Shown piece by piece: positions 45,608-54,638 of a stretch of DNA of 64,000 bases. The position numbers and the translations under genes were made by a program. Position 1 is the first letter of the stretch. Each line of letters starts with the position of its first letter. This stretch comes from Ruminiclostridium cellulolyticum H10. GTDB taxonomy: Bacteria > Bacillota > Clostridia > Acetivibrionales > DSM-1351. The notes below the pieces were generated by a model. The model was not told where the DNA came from, searched no databases, and saw only the letters and a list, made by a program, of their open reading frames with translations. The stretch spans positions 1,696,001 through 1,760,000 of the forward strand of contig NC_011898.1 of NCBI RefSeq assembly GCF_000022065.1, written 5' to 3'.

Positions 45608-45683
45608 TGGTGACCCATCCGCGACTCGAACGCGGGACACCTTGATTAAAAGTCAAGTGCTCTGCCAACTGAGCTAATGGGTC
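45608..45683 (-). tRNA. tRNA-Lys (anticodon UUU)
   Basis: Acceptor GACCCAT/ATGGGTC, discriminator A and encoded CCA. The stem CTTGA/TCAAG closes CTTTTAA, giving UUU. The T-arm GTTCGAGTC is normal. It is second in a two-tRNA unit, three bases after tRNA-Gln. Confidence 0.96.
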
Positions 45684-45686
45684 AAA

Positions 45687-45763
45687 TGGCTGGGATGGCT
45701 GGACTCGAACCAACGAAATGCCAGAGTCAAAGTCTGGTGCCTTACCGGCTTGGCTACATCCCA
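45687..45763 (-). tRNA. tRNA-Gln (anticodon UUG)
   Basis: Acceptor TGGGATG/CATCCCA with the U1-A72 pair typical of tRNA-Gln, discriminator G and encoded CCA. The stem CCAGA/TCTGG closes CTTTGAC, giving UUG. It is transcribed ahead of tRNA-Lys. Confidence 0.96.
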
Positions 45764-45832
45764 ACGTCAAGCGCAAAACCTATTATAAAGGGGTTTGCAC
45801 TTTTTGTCAAGCTTTATCGAACAATTTATTTT

Positions 45833-47452
45833 TTATTTTTGAACTTTAAAATCCTGAGTAGCTATATCAATAAGTTTAAGGTCCTTGTTTCTTTCTTCTG
45901 CCATACGAATAGACCACTCGTTTTCAAATAAAATGGAATTTCTCTCCTCTTTATCCTGAACAATAATAGATGTACTTGGCAAGTTTAATTTTCTCGGATC
46001 CAATCCTTCATTCTCAATCCACCTTGCGTGTCTGAATGGGAGATTCTGAATACGAAGGGATACACCATACTCGTTCTTTAGCCTGTATTCAAGTACTTCA
46101 AACTGTAAAGCACCTACAACTCCGATTATCAGTGCTTCTATACCTATATCAATCTGCTTGAATACCTGTATGGCACCTTCCTCTGACAATTGCTCTATTC
46201 CCTTGATAAACTGCTTTCGCTTCATTGTATCCGCAGGGGAAACTCTTGCAAAGAATTCGGCAGGGAAGATAGGAATACTTTCGAACCTTACATTGTTGTT
46301 TCCTTCATATAAAGTATCTCCCAATTTGAAAATGCCTGGATCAAACAAACCAATGATGTCACCGGGATACGCCTCTTCTACGATTGTTCTTTCCTGAGCC
46401 ATAAATTGCTGAGGCTGTGAAAGACGTACATCCTTTCCTGCATTTACATGTCTTACGGTCATACCTTTTGTAAATTTCCCGGAGCAAACTCTTAAAAAAG
46501 CAAGTCTGTCTCTATGAGTAGGATTCATGTTTGCCTGAATTTTAAATATAAAACCTGAGAATTTGTTATTTTCCGGGTCGATTTCGCCTTCGGAAGTTTC
46601 TTTGATTCCGGGTGAAGGAGCCAGTTCCAGAAAGGCTTCAAGGAACGGTTGAACACCGAAATTGGTCATGGCACTTCCGAAGAACATAGGAGTCAGCTCG
46701 CCGCAGCGGATTTTTTCCCTATCAAATTCCTCCCCTGCCATATCCAACAGTTCTATATCTTCACAAAGCTTGTCATGGTAATGACTTCCCAAAAGGTCTG
46801 TAAATATCGTATCATCAACTTTACCCACTGTAGATGATACTTGGGTTTGTCCATGTGCACCGCCGCCAAAAAGTTCTATTTGTGAAAGATTTCTATTATA
46901 AATACCTTTAAAATCGCCTTCGGTACCTATTGGCCAGTTCATAGGATATGAACGAATTCCGAGAACCTGTTCGATTTCTTCCATCAGTTCAAAGGGGTCC
47001 TTGCTGGCACGATCCATTTTGTTTACAAATGTAAATATGGGAATACCCCTCATCTTACATACATGAAAAAGCTTTATTGTTTGTGCCTCCACACCTTTCG
47101 CACCGTCTATGAGCATGACTGCACTATCCGCAGCAACAAGAGTTCTGTAGGTATCCTCACTGAAATCCTGGTGGCCGGGTGTATCCAATATATTGATACA
47201 ATAGTCATTATATTCAAACTGCATTACACTGGAGGTAACGGATATTCCTCTTTGCTTCTCAATTTCCATCCAGTCGGACACAGCATATTTATTGGCTTTT
47301 CTTGCCTTGACAGAACCAGCAAGTCTTATAGCTCCTCCATAAAGGAGAAGTTTTTCGGTCAAAGTGGTTTTTCCTGCATCAGGGTGAGAAATAATAGCAA
47401 AAGTTTTTCTACGGGATACTTCTTTTTTAATTTCACTTTTTAAATCAGGCAT
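45833..47452 (-). CDS. prfC: Peptide chain release factor 3
   Basis: A 539-aa translational GTPase that recycles RF1/RF2 after termination. G-domain motifs: G1 SHPDAGKTT (about 22-30), G2 region QRGISVTSSV, G3 DTPGHQDFSEDTYRTL, G4 FVNKMDR. The N-terminal RRKTFAIISHPDAGKTTLTEKLLLYGGAIRLAGSV-type sequence separates RF3 from EF-G. Domains II and III follow. The ATG at 47452 lies behind a GAGAGG-like site. It is transcribed toward the two tRNAs but about 70 bases apart. Confidence 0.96.
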   Translation of the reverse strand: MPDLKSEIKKEVSRRKTFAIISHPDAGKTTLTEKLLLYGGAIRLAGSVKARKANKYAVSDWMEIEKQRGISVTSSVMQFEYNDYCINILDTPGHQDFSEDTYRTLVAADSAVMLIDGAKGVEAQTIKLFHVCKMRGIPIFTFVNKMDRASKDPFELMEEIEQVLGIRSYPMNWPIGTEGDFKGIYNRNLSQIELFGGGAHGQTQVSSTVGKVDDTIFTDLLGSHYHDKLCEDIELLDMAGEEFDREKIRCGELTPMFFGSAMTNFGVQPFLEAFLELAPSPGIKETSEGEIDPENNKFSGFIFKIQANMNPTHRDRLAFLRVCSGKFTKGMTVRHVNAGKDVRLSQPQQFMAQERTIVEEAYPGDIIGLFDPGIFKLGDTLYEGNNNVRFESIPIFPAEFFARVSPADTMKRKQFIKGIEQLSEEGAIQVFKQIDIGIEALIIGVVGALQFEVLEYRLKNEYGVSLRIQNLPFRHARWIENEGLDPRKLNLPSTSIIVQDKEERNSILFENEWSIRMAEERNKDLKLIDIATQDFKVQK

Positions 47453-47738
47453 CTTTATAACCTCTCGAAATTCAATTTTTAACCACGTTTCATTTTATAT
47501 TATAGCCATGATGCTGTCAAATAGTAATGATTACATTGATTTTCGATGATAAAATAACATCTGTAAAATAAAAAAGTTTGGATAATATTCTTACAATGTG
47601 GCTAATTTTATGTTAGAGTTTGGGTAATTTACCAAGGTGTTCTAAATATATTGAAAGGTATTAAAAATTCTTATAGAATAGTATAATTAGTTAAATGATA
47701 TAGAAAGTTATATATAATAAAGTATTCGGAGGTTTTGG

Positions 47739-49397
47739 ATGAGTAATAATCAAATATTCGTTACTATAAACAATCAAAGGTATGAATTGGAGGACAGCAC
47801 TACCTTACTGGAGTTGAGTAAGCGCTTTGAAAAGGAATACGTATCCACCATTGTTGCAGCGAGAGTTAATAATGATATTAAGGAATTGAGCTTCGAAATA
47901 AAAGAGAATGCCGAAATTAGTTTTTTAGATTTAACTGATGAAGATGGTATGAGAATTTACAGGAGAAGCCTTTATTTTATATTTATTATGGCAGTCCAAG
48001 ATGTTTTTCCAGATAGAAAGGCAGTAATAAGCCATCCTATGAGTAACGGTGTTTACTGCGAAATAAACGGTAAGGATGAACTTTCTGAGGATGATGTTGA
48101 GCTTGTGGAAAAGAGAATGAGAGAGATAGCTGCAGGTAAAATGCCATTTGAAAAAAAGGAAATTTCAACAGAAAGTGCAAGAAAGCTATATAAGGAAAGC
48201 GGGAAACTTGACAAGTATGAGGTTCTGGAACACAGACAGAAGCCATATGTGACTTTTTATAACTGCGGAGGTTATGAGAACTACTATTATGGGTATATGG
48301 TACCTGATACCGGGTACATTAACTGTTTTGCACTCAAGTTTCACAAGCCCGGCGTAGTCATCCAGTTTCCCTCCCGAAAAGAGCCTTGCAGACTTCAGCC
48401 TTTTACTGAGCAAAAAAAACTGTTTAACGTATTTATTGAGTATAAAAAATGGGTGAGAATATTAGGAGTTGAAAATATCGGATCACTCAATGACATTGTA
48501 AAGGCCGGCGAAATAGGGGATCTTATAAGAGTCAGCGAAGCTCTTCATGAGAAGAAGATTGCTCAGATTGCAGATAAAATTACAAACCACGAAGAAGAAA
48601 AAAGGATTGTACTTATTTCCGGCCCGTCATCATCGGGTAAAACTACTTTTGCTAACAGGCTCGGTATTCAGCTGAGGGTTAACGGTTTCATACCAAAAAC
48701 CATTTCACTTGACAACTATTTTGTAAACAGAGACAGAACACCTTTGGATGAAGATGGAGAATATGATTATGAAGCACTTGAAGCTATTGATGTTGAACTA
48801 TTTAATACACACCTGTCCGAACTGTTAAACGGGAGCGAAGTTGAAGTACCTTTATATAATTTTGAGACCGGATCAAGAGAATCGGTGGGCAAAAAAATGG
48901 TTATAAGGGATAATAATATCCTTGTAATAGAAGGAATACATGGACTGAATGACAAGTTGACGGAAGCTGTGTCCTGCGAAGATAAGTATAAAATCTATGT
49001 AAGTGCTTTGACATCTATAAATATAGATGATCATAACAGAATACCATCCACCGACACCAGAATATTAAGAAGGATTGTAAGAGATAACCAATTCAGAGGA
49101 TGTTCTGCGATTAATACAATAAACAGGTGGCCTTCAGTAAGAAGGGGTGAGGAAAAAAACATATTCCCATTTCAGGAAAATGCAGATATTATGTTTAATT
49201 CATCTCTTGTATATGAGCTTTGTTTGTTAAAAGTATATGCAGAGCCTTTACTGCTAAAGCTTGGTCCTGATAATGAAAGATATTCGGAAGTAAAAAGGCT
49301 GATAGAGTTTTTAAGTTACTTCCTACCCATAGATGCAAAGGATGTTCCCAATAATTCAATTGTCAAGGAGTTTATTGGTGGAAGCTGCTTCTTCTAA
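47739..49397 (+). CDS. TGS-domain uridine kinase-like nucleoside kinase
   Basis: A 552-aa fusion. The N-terminal TGS-like domain (about 1-70) and a ThrRS-type second region (about 70-240) resemble the editing half of threonyl-tRNA synthetase. The C-terminal kinase of the uridine kinase/phosphoribulokinase family has Walker A GPSSSGKT (295-302), DNYFVNRDRTP and VIEGIHGLND. This architecture recurs across Clostridia and Thermotogae; the natural substrate is not settled. GGAGG lies six bases before the ATG. The 286-base upstream gap is AT-rich with no clear structure. Confidence 0.88.
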   Translation: MSNNQIFVTINNQRYELEDSTTLLELSKRFEKEYVSTIVAARVNNDIKELSFEIKENAEISFLDLTDEDGMRIYRRSLYFIFIMAVQDVFPDRKAVISHPMSNGVYCEINGKDELSEDDVELVEKRMREIAAGKMPFEKKEISTESARKLYKESGKLDKYEVLEHRQKPYVTFYNCGGYENYYYGYMVPDTGYINCFALKFHKPGVVIQFPSRKEPCRLQPFTEQKKLFNVFIEYKKWVRILGVENIGSLNDIVKAGEIGDLIRVSEALHEKKIAQIADKITNHEEEKRIVLISGPSSSGKTTFANRLGIQLRVNGFIPKTISLDNYFVNRDRTPLDEDGEYDYEALEAIDVELFNTHLSELLNGSEVEVPLYNFETGSRESVGKKMVIRDNNILVIEGIHGLNDKLTEAVSCEDKYKIYVSALTSINIDDHNRIPSTDTRILRRIVRDNQFRGCSAINTINRWPSVRRGEEKNIFPFQENADIMFNSSLVYELCLLKVYAEPLLLKLGPDNERYSEVKRLIEFLSYFLPIDAKDVPNNSIVKEFIGGSCFF

Positions 49398-49509
49398 ACT
49401 CAAAAAGCTTTTCCTTAGTGCTGTTCTGCTGAGTATGGACATTTATCTACCCTACCAGCAGAGTAGCCCCTACAGGTTTTCCAAGGACCGGTTCTAACGG
49501 AGGGGATAT

Positions 49510-49833
49510 ATGACATTAGAATGTTTATTACAGAAAATTGATGGTAAGGTATTAACGGGTAACTTTAAAGAAATTACTCTTGAAAATGTTTACATATGCG
49601 ATTTATTGAGTTGGGTTATATCTCATGCAAGAAAAGGTGACGCATGGATTACTGTACTTACAAATGTTAATGTACCTGCGGTTGCACTTCTGACCCAAGT
49701 AGGCTGTGTTATTATTCCGGAGAACATTGAGGTAGAGGAGCTGACATTAAGAAAAGCGAAGGAAAACGGTATTCTTATGATAGGCACACAATATAATGCT
49801 TTTGAGATTTGTAAAAGGTTTATAAATCAATAG
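49510..49833 (+). CDS. DRTGG-domain protein
   Basis: A 107-aa single-domain protein resembling the DRTGG domain found with HPr kinase, CBS and phosphotransacetylase proteins: an N-terminal MTLECLLQKIDGKVLTGN, ending KENGILMIGTQYNAFEICKRF. The DRTGG residues themselves are not conserved here. GGAGGGG lies just before the ATG. In other Clostridia such stand-alone proteins occur near hydrogenase-maturation or sensor genes; here there is no such neighbour. Function is unknown. Confidence 0.65.
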   Translation: MTLECLLQKIDGKVLTGNFKEITLENVYICDLLSWVISHARKGDAWITVLTNVNVPAVALLTQVGCVIIPENIEVEELTLRKAKENGILMIGTQYNAFEICKRFINQ

Positions 49834-49888
49834 TTAATGCTGTTTTTGTCCAACATGCATAGTATAATTTACGGAGGAAAAACCACAT

Positions 49889-50698
49889 ATGAATTATATT
49901 CAAAGCAGTCAGAATTCAACTATAAAGGATATAAAGTCACTACACTTAAAGAAAAACAGGGATGCACATGGCTTGTATTTTGTGGAGGGAATACGCTTTG
50001 TCAGCGATGCCATAGACAATGGACAGAGTATAGCAAAAATTATTATTTCTGAAAAGCTGGAAGGCCTAAATGGTGGCAGTGAACTGATTGAAAAGGTTAA
50101 AGGTGCTTGCAGCGACATAAGCCTTGTCCCGGAAAAAATATTCAGAGAAGTCTCCGATACTCAAACTCCTCAGGGTATTCTTGCGGTTATTAAAAAGAAT
50201 AAATACAGTTTTGATAAGGTAATTACAGAAGGTAGTTCTGTTGTGATATTGGATTGCCTTCAAGACCCCGGCAATGCAGGCACCATCATAAGGACAGCAG
50301 ATGCTGCGGGAATTTCGGCTGTTCTTATGTCAAAGGGCTGCGTTGACCTTTATTCTCCAAAAGTTCTCAGATCTACAATGGGTTCTGTTTTCCATATTCC
50401 CATATTTGAAGGATTGAATATTACAGAAATCATTCGTGTACTTAAACAAAACGACTACAAGGTAATAGCTTCTCATTTATCAGGAAAGAACAACTACTTT
50501 CAGGAGGATCTGACAGGCAGGAGTGCCATAATTGTGGGCAACGAGGCAAACGGAATATCTGATGAGACAGCCTATATGGCGGACAGCCTCGTAAAAATAC
50601 CCATGCCCGGCAAAGCAGAATCCTTAAATGCTTCTGTTGCAGCTTCAGTTATGATATATGAAATAGTAAGACAGAAAAGTCATATACAATTTCTATAA
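49889..50698 (+). CDS. TrmH-family (SpoU) RNA 2'-O-methyltransferase
   Basis: A 269-aa SPOUT-fold methyltransferase. An N-terminal substrate-binding domain (about 1-95) includes VEGIRFVSDAI. The catalytic knot shows VVILDCLQDPGNAGTIIRTADAAGI (motif 1 with the conserved Asn and Arg), IIVGNEANGISDE (motif 2) and KIPMPGKAESLNASVAASVMIYE (motif 3). Relatives methylate 23S rRNA or tRNA ribose. GGAGG lies about 11 bases upstream. The exact target cannot be told. Confidence 0.92.
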   Translation: MNYIQSSQNSTIKDIKSLHLKKNRDAHGLYFVEGIRFVSDAIDNGQSIAKIIISEKLEGLNGGSELIEKVKGACSDISLVPEKIFREVSDTQTPQGILAVIKKNKYSFDKVITEGSSVVILDCLQDPGNAGTIIRTADAAGISAVLMSKGCVDLYSPKVLRSTMGSVFHIPIFEGLNITEIIRVLKQNDYKVIASHLSGKNNYFQEDLTGRSAIIVGNEANGISDETAYMADSLVKIPMPGKAESLNASVAASVMIYEIVRQKSHIQFL

Positions 50699-50744
50699 AT
50701 TGCTTGCAGAATTACCAAATTATATATATAATAATATCAGTAAA

Positions 50745-50758
50745 TGGGAACGTTCCCA
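50745..50758. promoter_or_regulatory. LacI-type operator upstream of the LacI gene
   Basis: TGGGAACGTTCCCA is a perfect 14-bp palindrome with the central CG typical of LacI-family operators. The 19 bases AAATGGGAACGTTCCCAAA recur exactly at the GH94 gene. It lies 27 bases before the regulator's start, so autoregulation is expected. Confidence 0.85.
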
Positions 50759-50785
50759 AAAATTATTTTTTCTGCGGAGGACTGT

Positions 50786-51799
50786 TTGAACAATATTTTT
50801 GATATAGCAAGGATGGCGGGAGTATCAAAAACTACCGTTTCCAGAGTAATAAACAATCAGCCTGGAGTAAGAGAAGAAACTCGGATAAAGGTACAGGAGG
50901 CCATAAAAAAGCTGAATTACGTTCCGAATCATGCTGCAAGGAGTCTTGTTTCAAGAAAATCCGGAGTTATAGGTGTTGTTTTAAATGAGTTTAATGCTTC
51001 TGTATATCTCAAGCTTGCAAATTATCTGGAGAAATTCGCCTATAATTACAATTACAATGTAGTTTTTTGCAGTTCAAATGATAACTATGAGTCAAAATCA
51101 AGATATGTCCAATATTTTACAGGTGGTGCTGCAGACGGACTTATACTTTTCGGAAGTGACACTAGAGACAAAGAGTTGGTCAAAAGAATTCTCAAAACTG
51201 GATTTCCATTAGTACTAATAGAAAATTATTTTAACGATATAAATGTTAATGATGTAATTATTAATAATTTTTCCGGAGCAGTAAATGCGGTCAATTATTT
51301 GGTAGGATTGGGACACCGTAAAATAGCACATATTACAGGAAATGTAAATCATAGGGCGGCACTGGAACGCCTTAATGGTTATATTAGAGCCTTGAATGAA
51401 AATGGTTTAGCCTATAGCAAGGAATATGTTATTAATACCGATTCTGGTGAGCAAAGTGGCTGTAAAGCGGCAGACCAATTGCTTAAATTAAAGGAACCAC
51501 CCACTGCGGTATTTACATTTAATGATATGCAGGGTTATGAGGTAATACAAAGGGCATCCGAGTTGGGACTAAGTGTTCCTAGGGATTTATCAGTTGTTGG
51601 GTTTGATAACATTTACGATATATTCAGATTCATACCTTCGAATGTTAGGCTAACTTCCATGAAACAGCCCATGGAAAAGGTAGCGGAGGCTGCAATACAA
51701 TTAATGGTGGCTAATATTGATAACGCGGACGAACAGCCTAAGGTAATCTCATTTGAAACAGAATTATTTCATGGTACTTCTTGTTGTGAAAGGAAATAG
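50786..51799 (+). CDS. LacI-family regulator of the GH94 phosphorylase
   Basis: A 337-aa regulator. The LacI-type helix-turn-helix is at the N-terminus (IFDIARMAGVSKTTVSRVINN) followed by the hinge helix with PNHAARSLVSRKSG, then a periplasmic-binding-like sensor domain (TAVFTFNDMQGYEVIQRA, SVVGFDN). The start is placed at TTG 50786, since CGGAGG lies five bases upstream and translation here yields the standard N-terminus; an in-frame ATG at 50744 falls within the operator. Identical operators before itself and the GH94 gene define its likely regulon. Inducer probably a cello- or other disaccharide. Confidence 0.9.
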   Translation: MNNIFDIARMAGVSKTTVSRVINNQPGVREETRIKVQEAIKKLNYVPNHAARSLVSRKSGVIGVVLNEFNASVYLKLANYLEKFAYNYNYNVVFCSSNDNYESKSRYVQYFTGGAADGLILFGSDTRDKELVKRILKTGFPLVLIENYFNDINVNDVIINNFSGAVNAVNYLVGLGHRKIAHITGNVNHRAALERLNGYIRALNENGLAYSKEYVINTDSGEQSGCKAADQLLKLKEPPTAVFTFNDMQGYEVIQRASELGLSVPRDLSVVGFDNIYDIFRFIPSNVRLTSMKQPMEKVAEAAIQLMVANIDNADEQPKVISFETELFHGTSCCERK

Positions 51800-51837
51800 A
51801 TCGGTTAAAGCTTTAAAAAATATTTTTTAGCATCAAA

Positions 51838-51851
51838 TGGGAACGTTCCCA
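51838..51851. promoter_or_regulatory. LacI-type operator upstream of the GH94 gene
   Basis: This is a second exact copy of TGGGAACGTTCCCA, 20 bases before the GH94 start codon and 38 bases after the regulator's stop codon. No separate -10 box is evident, so it may control readthrough or a promoter inside the intergenic gap. Confidence 0.85.
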
Positions 51852-51871
51852 AAGGTGCGGAGGAGGTAAAT

Positions 51872-54226
51872 ATGAGATTCGGGTATTTTGACCGAAAGAA
51901 CAGGGAATATGTAGTAACAAGGCCTGATACACCGACGCCATGGATTAACTACATAGGCAGTGGAAATTATGGTGGTATAGTTTCCAATACAGGGGGAGGT
52001 TACAGTTTTCATAAGGACCCTCAAAATCGCAGAGTTACACGCTACAGGTATAATAATATACCTATGGACAGACCCGGAAGGTATGTATACATAAGAAACA
52101 AGGACACAGGGGAGTACTGGAATCCAGGCTATCAGCCCGTACAGAAGAAACTGGACGGATACAGCTGCCGTCACGGACTTGGCTACAGTGTTTTGACCGG
52201 GGAATATAAAGGAGTTATAGGCGAGGTTACATATTTTGTACCTGATGATAAGAACTTTGAACTATGGTTTGTCAAAGTATCTAATACTCGCAGCATACAG
52301 CAGAATCTTCAGATTTTTGCATACTCGGAGTTTTGCTTCTGGGATGCAATAATGGATCAGCAGAATGTTGACTGGGTACAGCAGATTAATCAGGGCAGAT
52401 TTGATGATGGAATTATTACCTACCATCCTCATCACGTTAGTGACAATGCCGCTTTTTTTGCAACGGGTGAAAAGGTAAGCAGCTTTGATACCAATCTTGA
52501 AACCTTTATTGGAAGATATAGATCGGAAGGCAATCCTATTGCCGTAGAACAGGGAGCTTGCAGTAATTCCATATCCTACAGGACAAACGGTGTCGGTGCC
52601 TTTTGTATAGACTGTGACCTTGGCCCCAATGAAGAACGTGAGTTGGTTTTTGTGCTTGGGTTTGCAGAGGAAAAATCAGAGATAAGAAAAGACATAAAGG
52701 AATATCTTTTGCCCGAAAATGCTAAAGCGGCGTTTAGCAGACTACAGGCTTCATGGCTTGACTTTACATCCAAGCTCAGTGTTGAAACACCTGATGAGGA
52801 TATGAATCTGTTTGTAAACATATGGAATCAGTATCAGTGCAAAACTACCCTCAACTGGTCAAGATTTGTTTCACTGTATCAGCTGGGTCTTGGGAGAGGT
52901 ATGGGTATCAGAGACAGTGCACAGGATACACTTGGCGTAATGCATACGATACCTGCCGAGGCAAAGGAGGTTATTATAAAGCTTCTTAAATGCCAGTATA
53001 CAGACGGAAGAGCATATCATCTGTTTTTTCCGCTTACAGGAGAAGGAGGACAGGGGGATGCTCCCGTCAAGAAATTTGACTGGTATTCCGACGACCATTT
53101 GTGGCTGATACTTGCTGTAAATGCTTATATAAAGGAAACTGGAGATTTTGAGTTTTTGAACATGGAAGTTCCGTATAACGATAAAATTACCTCACAGACC
53201 GTAATGCGGCACCTTGATATGGCATTGGAATTTACAAACAATAACCGAGGCCCTCATAATATTGCGTTGGCGGGACGTGCTGACTGGAATGACACACTTA
53301 ACCTTGATACAGGTAAGGGTGTTGCAGAAAGTGTATTTACGTCTATGCTATATTGCAGGGCATTAATAGAAATGATTGAAATACTGGATTACCTTAAAAA
53401 TACAGATATGATAAAAAAGTATTCCGACATGTATGAGGATATGAAGAACGCTATAAATGATACCTGTTGGGATGGAGAATGGTACAAGAGGGCTTTTGAT
53501 GATAACAGTCAGCCTCTTGGTTCAAAGGAAAATAAGTTCGGTAAAATATTCATAAATTCCCAGTCATGGGCAGTTTTAAGCAAGGTAGCGGAAAACGGAA
53601 GAGCAAATGAGTCAATGGAATCCGTTGAGAAGTATCTCAATTCGAAATATGGAGTTGTAACTATGTATCCTGCTTACACAGAGTATGACACCACAAAAGG
53701 AGGAGTAACTACATTTCCACCGGGAACAAAGGAGAATGGAGGGATCTTCCTTCACACGAATCCTTGGGTAATGATTTCAGAGGTAATGCTCGGTCACGGG
53801 GACAAGGCCTTCATGTACTATAATCAGATTTTGCCGGGCAAAAGGAATGATGATGCGGAGTTGTATGAGGTAGAGCCGTACGTATACTGCCAGAACATTC
53901 TCGGCAAGGAGCATCCTCAGTTTGGTATAGGCAGAAATTCCTGGCTTTCGGGAACAGCTGCATGGAATATGGTAGCATCAAGCCAGTATATACTGGGAAT
54001 AAGGGCAAACTATGATTCACTGACGGTAGATCCGTGTATCCCTTCAAGCTGGAAGGGTTTTAAAGCTACAAGAGTATTCAGAGGTGCCACCTATTATATA
54101 GAAGTACAAAATCCAAACAGAGTTTGTGCAGGGGTCGAAAAAATAATTGTTGATGGCGTTGAGACGGAAAAGATACCTGTTTTTGAGGCAGGAACAGAGC
54201 ACAATGTAGTCGTTGTAATGAAATAA
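51872..54226 (+). CDS. GH94 disaccharide phosphorylase (cellobiose phosphorylase-like)
   Basis: A 784-aa cytoplasmic inverting phosphorylase that would split a beta-linked disaccharide with phosphate into a sugar-1-phosphate plus a free sugar. The layout matches cellobiose phosphorylase: an N-terminal beta-sandwich (MRFGYFDRKNREYVVTRPDT, TPWINYIGSGNYGG), a linker, an (alpha/alpha)6 barrel with IWNQYQCKTT and GRGMGIRDSAQDTLG, and GRADWNDTLN (465-477) with the catalytic acid in the ADWND motif. It is 20-30 residues shorter than typical CBP, so chitobiose or another beta-disaccharide is possible. GGAGG precedes the ATG. LacI-controlled. Confidence 0.88.
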   Translation: MRFGYFDRKNREYVVTRPDTPTPWINYIGSGNYGGIVSNTGGGYSFHKDPQNRRVTRYRYNNIPMDRPGRYVYIRNKDTGEYWNPGYQPVQKKLDGYSCRHGLGYSVLTGEYKGVIGEVTYFVPDDKNFELWFVKVSNTRSIQQNLQIFAYSEFCFWDAIMDQQNVDWVQQINQGRFDDGIITYHPHHVSDNAAFFATGEKVSSFDTNLETFIGRYRSEGNPIAVEQGACSNSISYRTNGVGAFCIDCDLGPNEERELVFVLGFAEEKSEIRKDIKEYLLPENAKAAFSRLQASWLDFTSKLSVETPDEDMNLFVNIWNQYQCKTTLNWSRFVSLYQLGLGRGMGIRDSAQDTLGVMHTIPAEAKEVIIKLLKCQYTDGRAYHLFFPLTGEGGQGDAPVKKFDWYSDDHLWLILAVNAYIKETGDFEFLNMEVPYNDKITSQTVMRHLDMALEFTNNNRGPHNIALAGRADWNDTLNLDTGKGVAESVFTSMLYCRALIEMIEILDYLKNTDMIKKYSDMYEDMKNAINDTCWDGEWYKRAFDDNSQPLGSKENKFGKIFINSQSWAVLSKVAENGRANESMESVEKYLNSKYGVVTMYPAYTEYDTTKGGVTTFPPGTKENGGIFLHTNPWVMISEVMLGHGDKAFMYYNQILPGKRNDDAELYEVEPYVYCQNILGKEHPQFGIGRNSWLSGTAAWNMVASSQYILGIRANYDSLTVDPCIPSSWKGFKATRVFRGATYYIEVQNPNRVCAGVEKIIVDGVETEKIPVFEAGTEHNVVVVMK

Positions 54227-54237
54227 GATAGTTAAAA

Positions 54238-54266
54238 GGGAGTGTCGCCACTTGGTGACACTCCCT
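54238..54266 (+). terminator. Terminator-like hairpin after the GH94 gene
   Basis: GGGAGTGTCGCCA and TGGTGACACTCCC form a nearly perfect 13-bp stem 12 bases after the stop. The T-run is weak; it lies just before a convergent gene. Confidence 0.7.
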
Positions 54267-54269
54267 ATG

Positions 54270-54617
54270 CTAATTCCTTTCTTTTGAAAAAAAGCCATAA
54301 ATAATGACCATTACAGAAATGATAAACTGAACCGCAAGCAGGATTTTCAAAATCGGATTAATATCGCTTAAAATCCCTCCGGGGCTTCCTCCGTATGTCC
54401 TGTGGATTATGTATGTATCATTCAAGGTTATTACTGTCATCAATTCAAATATACTTACAAACAGCAGAACAATTCCGAATTTCAGCATTGATAATCCGAC
54501 TTGAGATATTCTGTATACATGTTGTGGAAGATTAGCTCGTTCTACAAGGTCTATATTACAGTCACTACACTGTGTATAACCTTTTTCATATTCTATTTTG
54601 CAATTTGGACAAATCAT
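54270..54617 (-). CDS. Zinc-ribbon membrane protein
   Basis: A 115-aa protein with an N-terminal zinc ribbon (CPNCKIEYEKGYTQCSDCN) and two hydrophobic segments (about residues 42-65 and 88-110). The ATG at 54617 is preferred: the earlier in-frame ATG at 54632 lies within the GGAGG site. Similar short CPxC...CxxC plus membrane proteins are common and uncharacterised in Clostridia. It is next to the coiled-coil gene on the same strand, 21 bases downstream, so they are probably co-transcribed. Confidence 0.7.
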   Translation of the reverse strand: MICPNCKIEYEKGYTQCSDCNIDLVERANLPQHVYRISQVGLSMLKFGIVLLFVSIFELMTVITLNDTYIIHRTYGGSPGGILSDINPILKILLAVQFIISVMVIIYGFFSKERN

Positions 54618-54638
54618 TATTGCAACCTCCAAAAGAAT

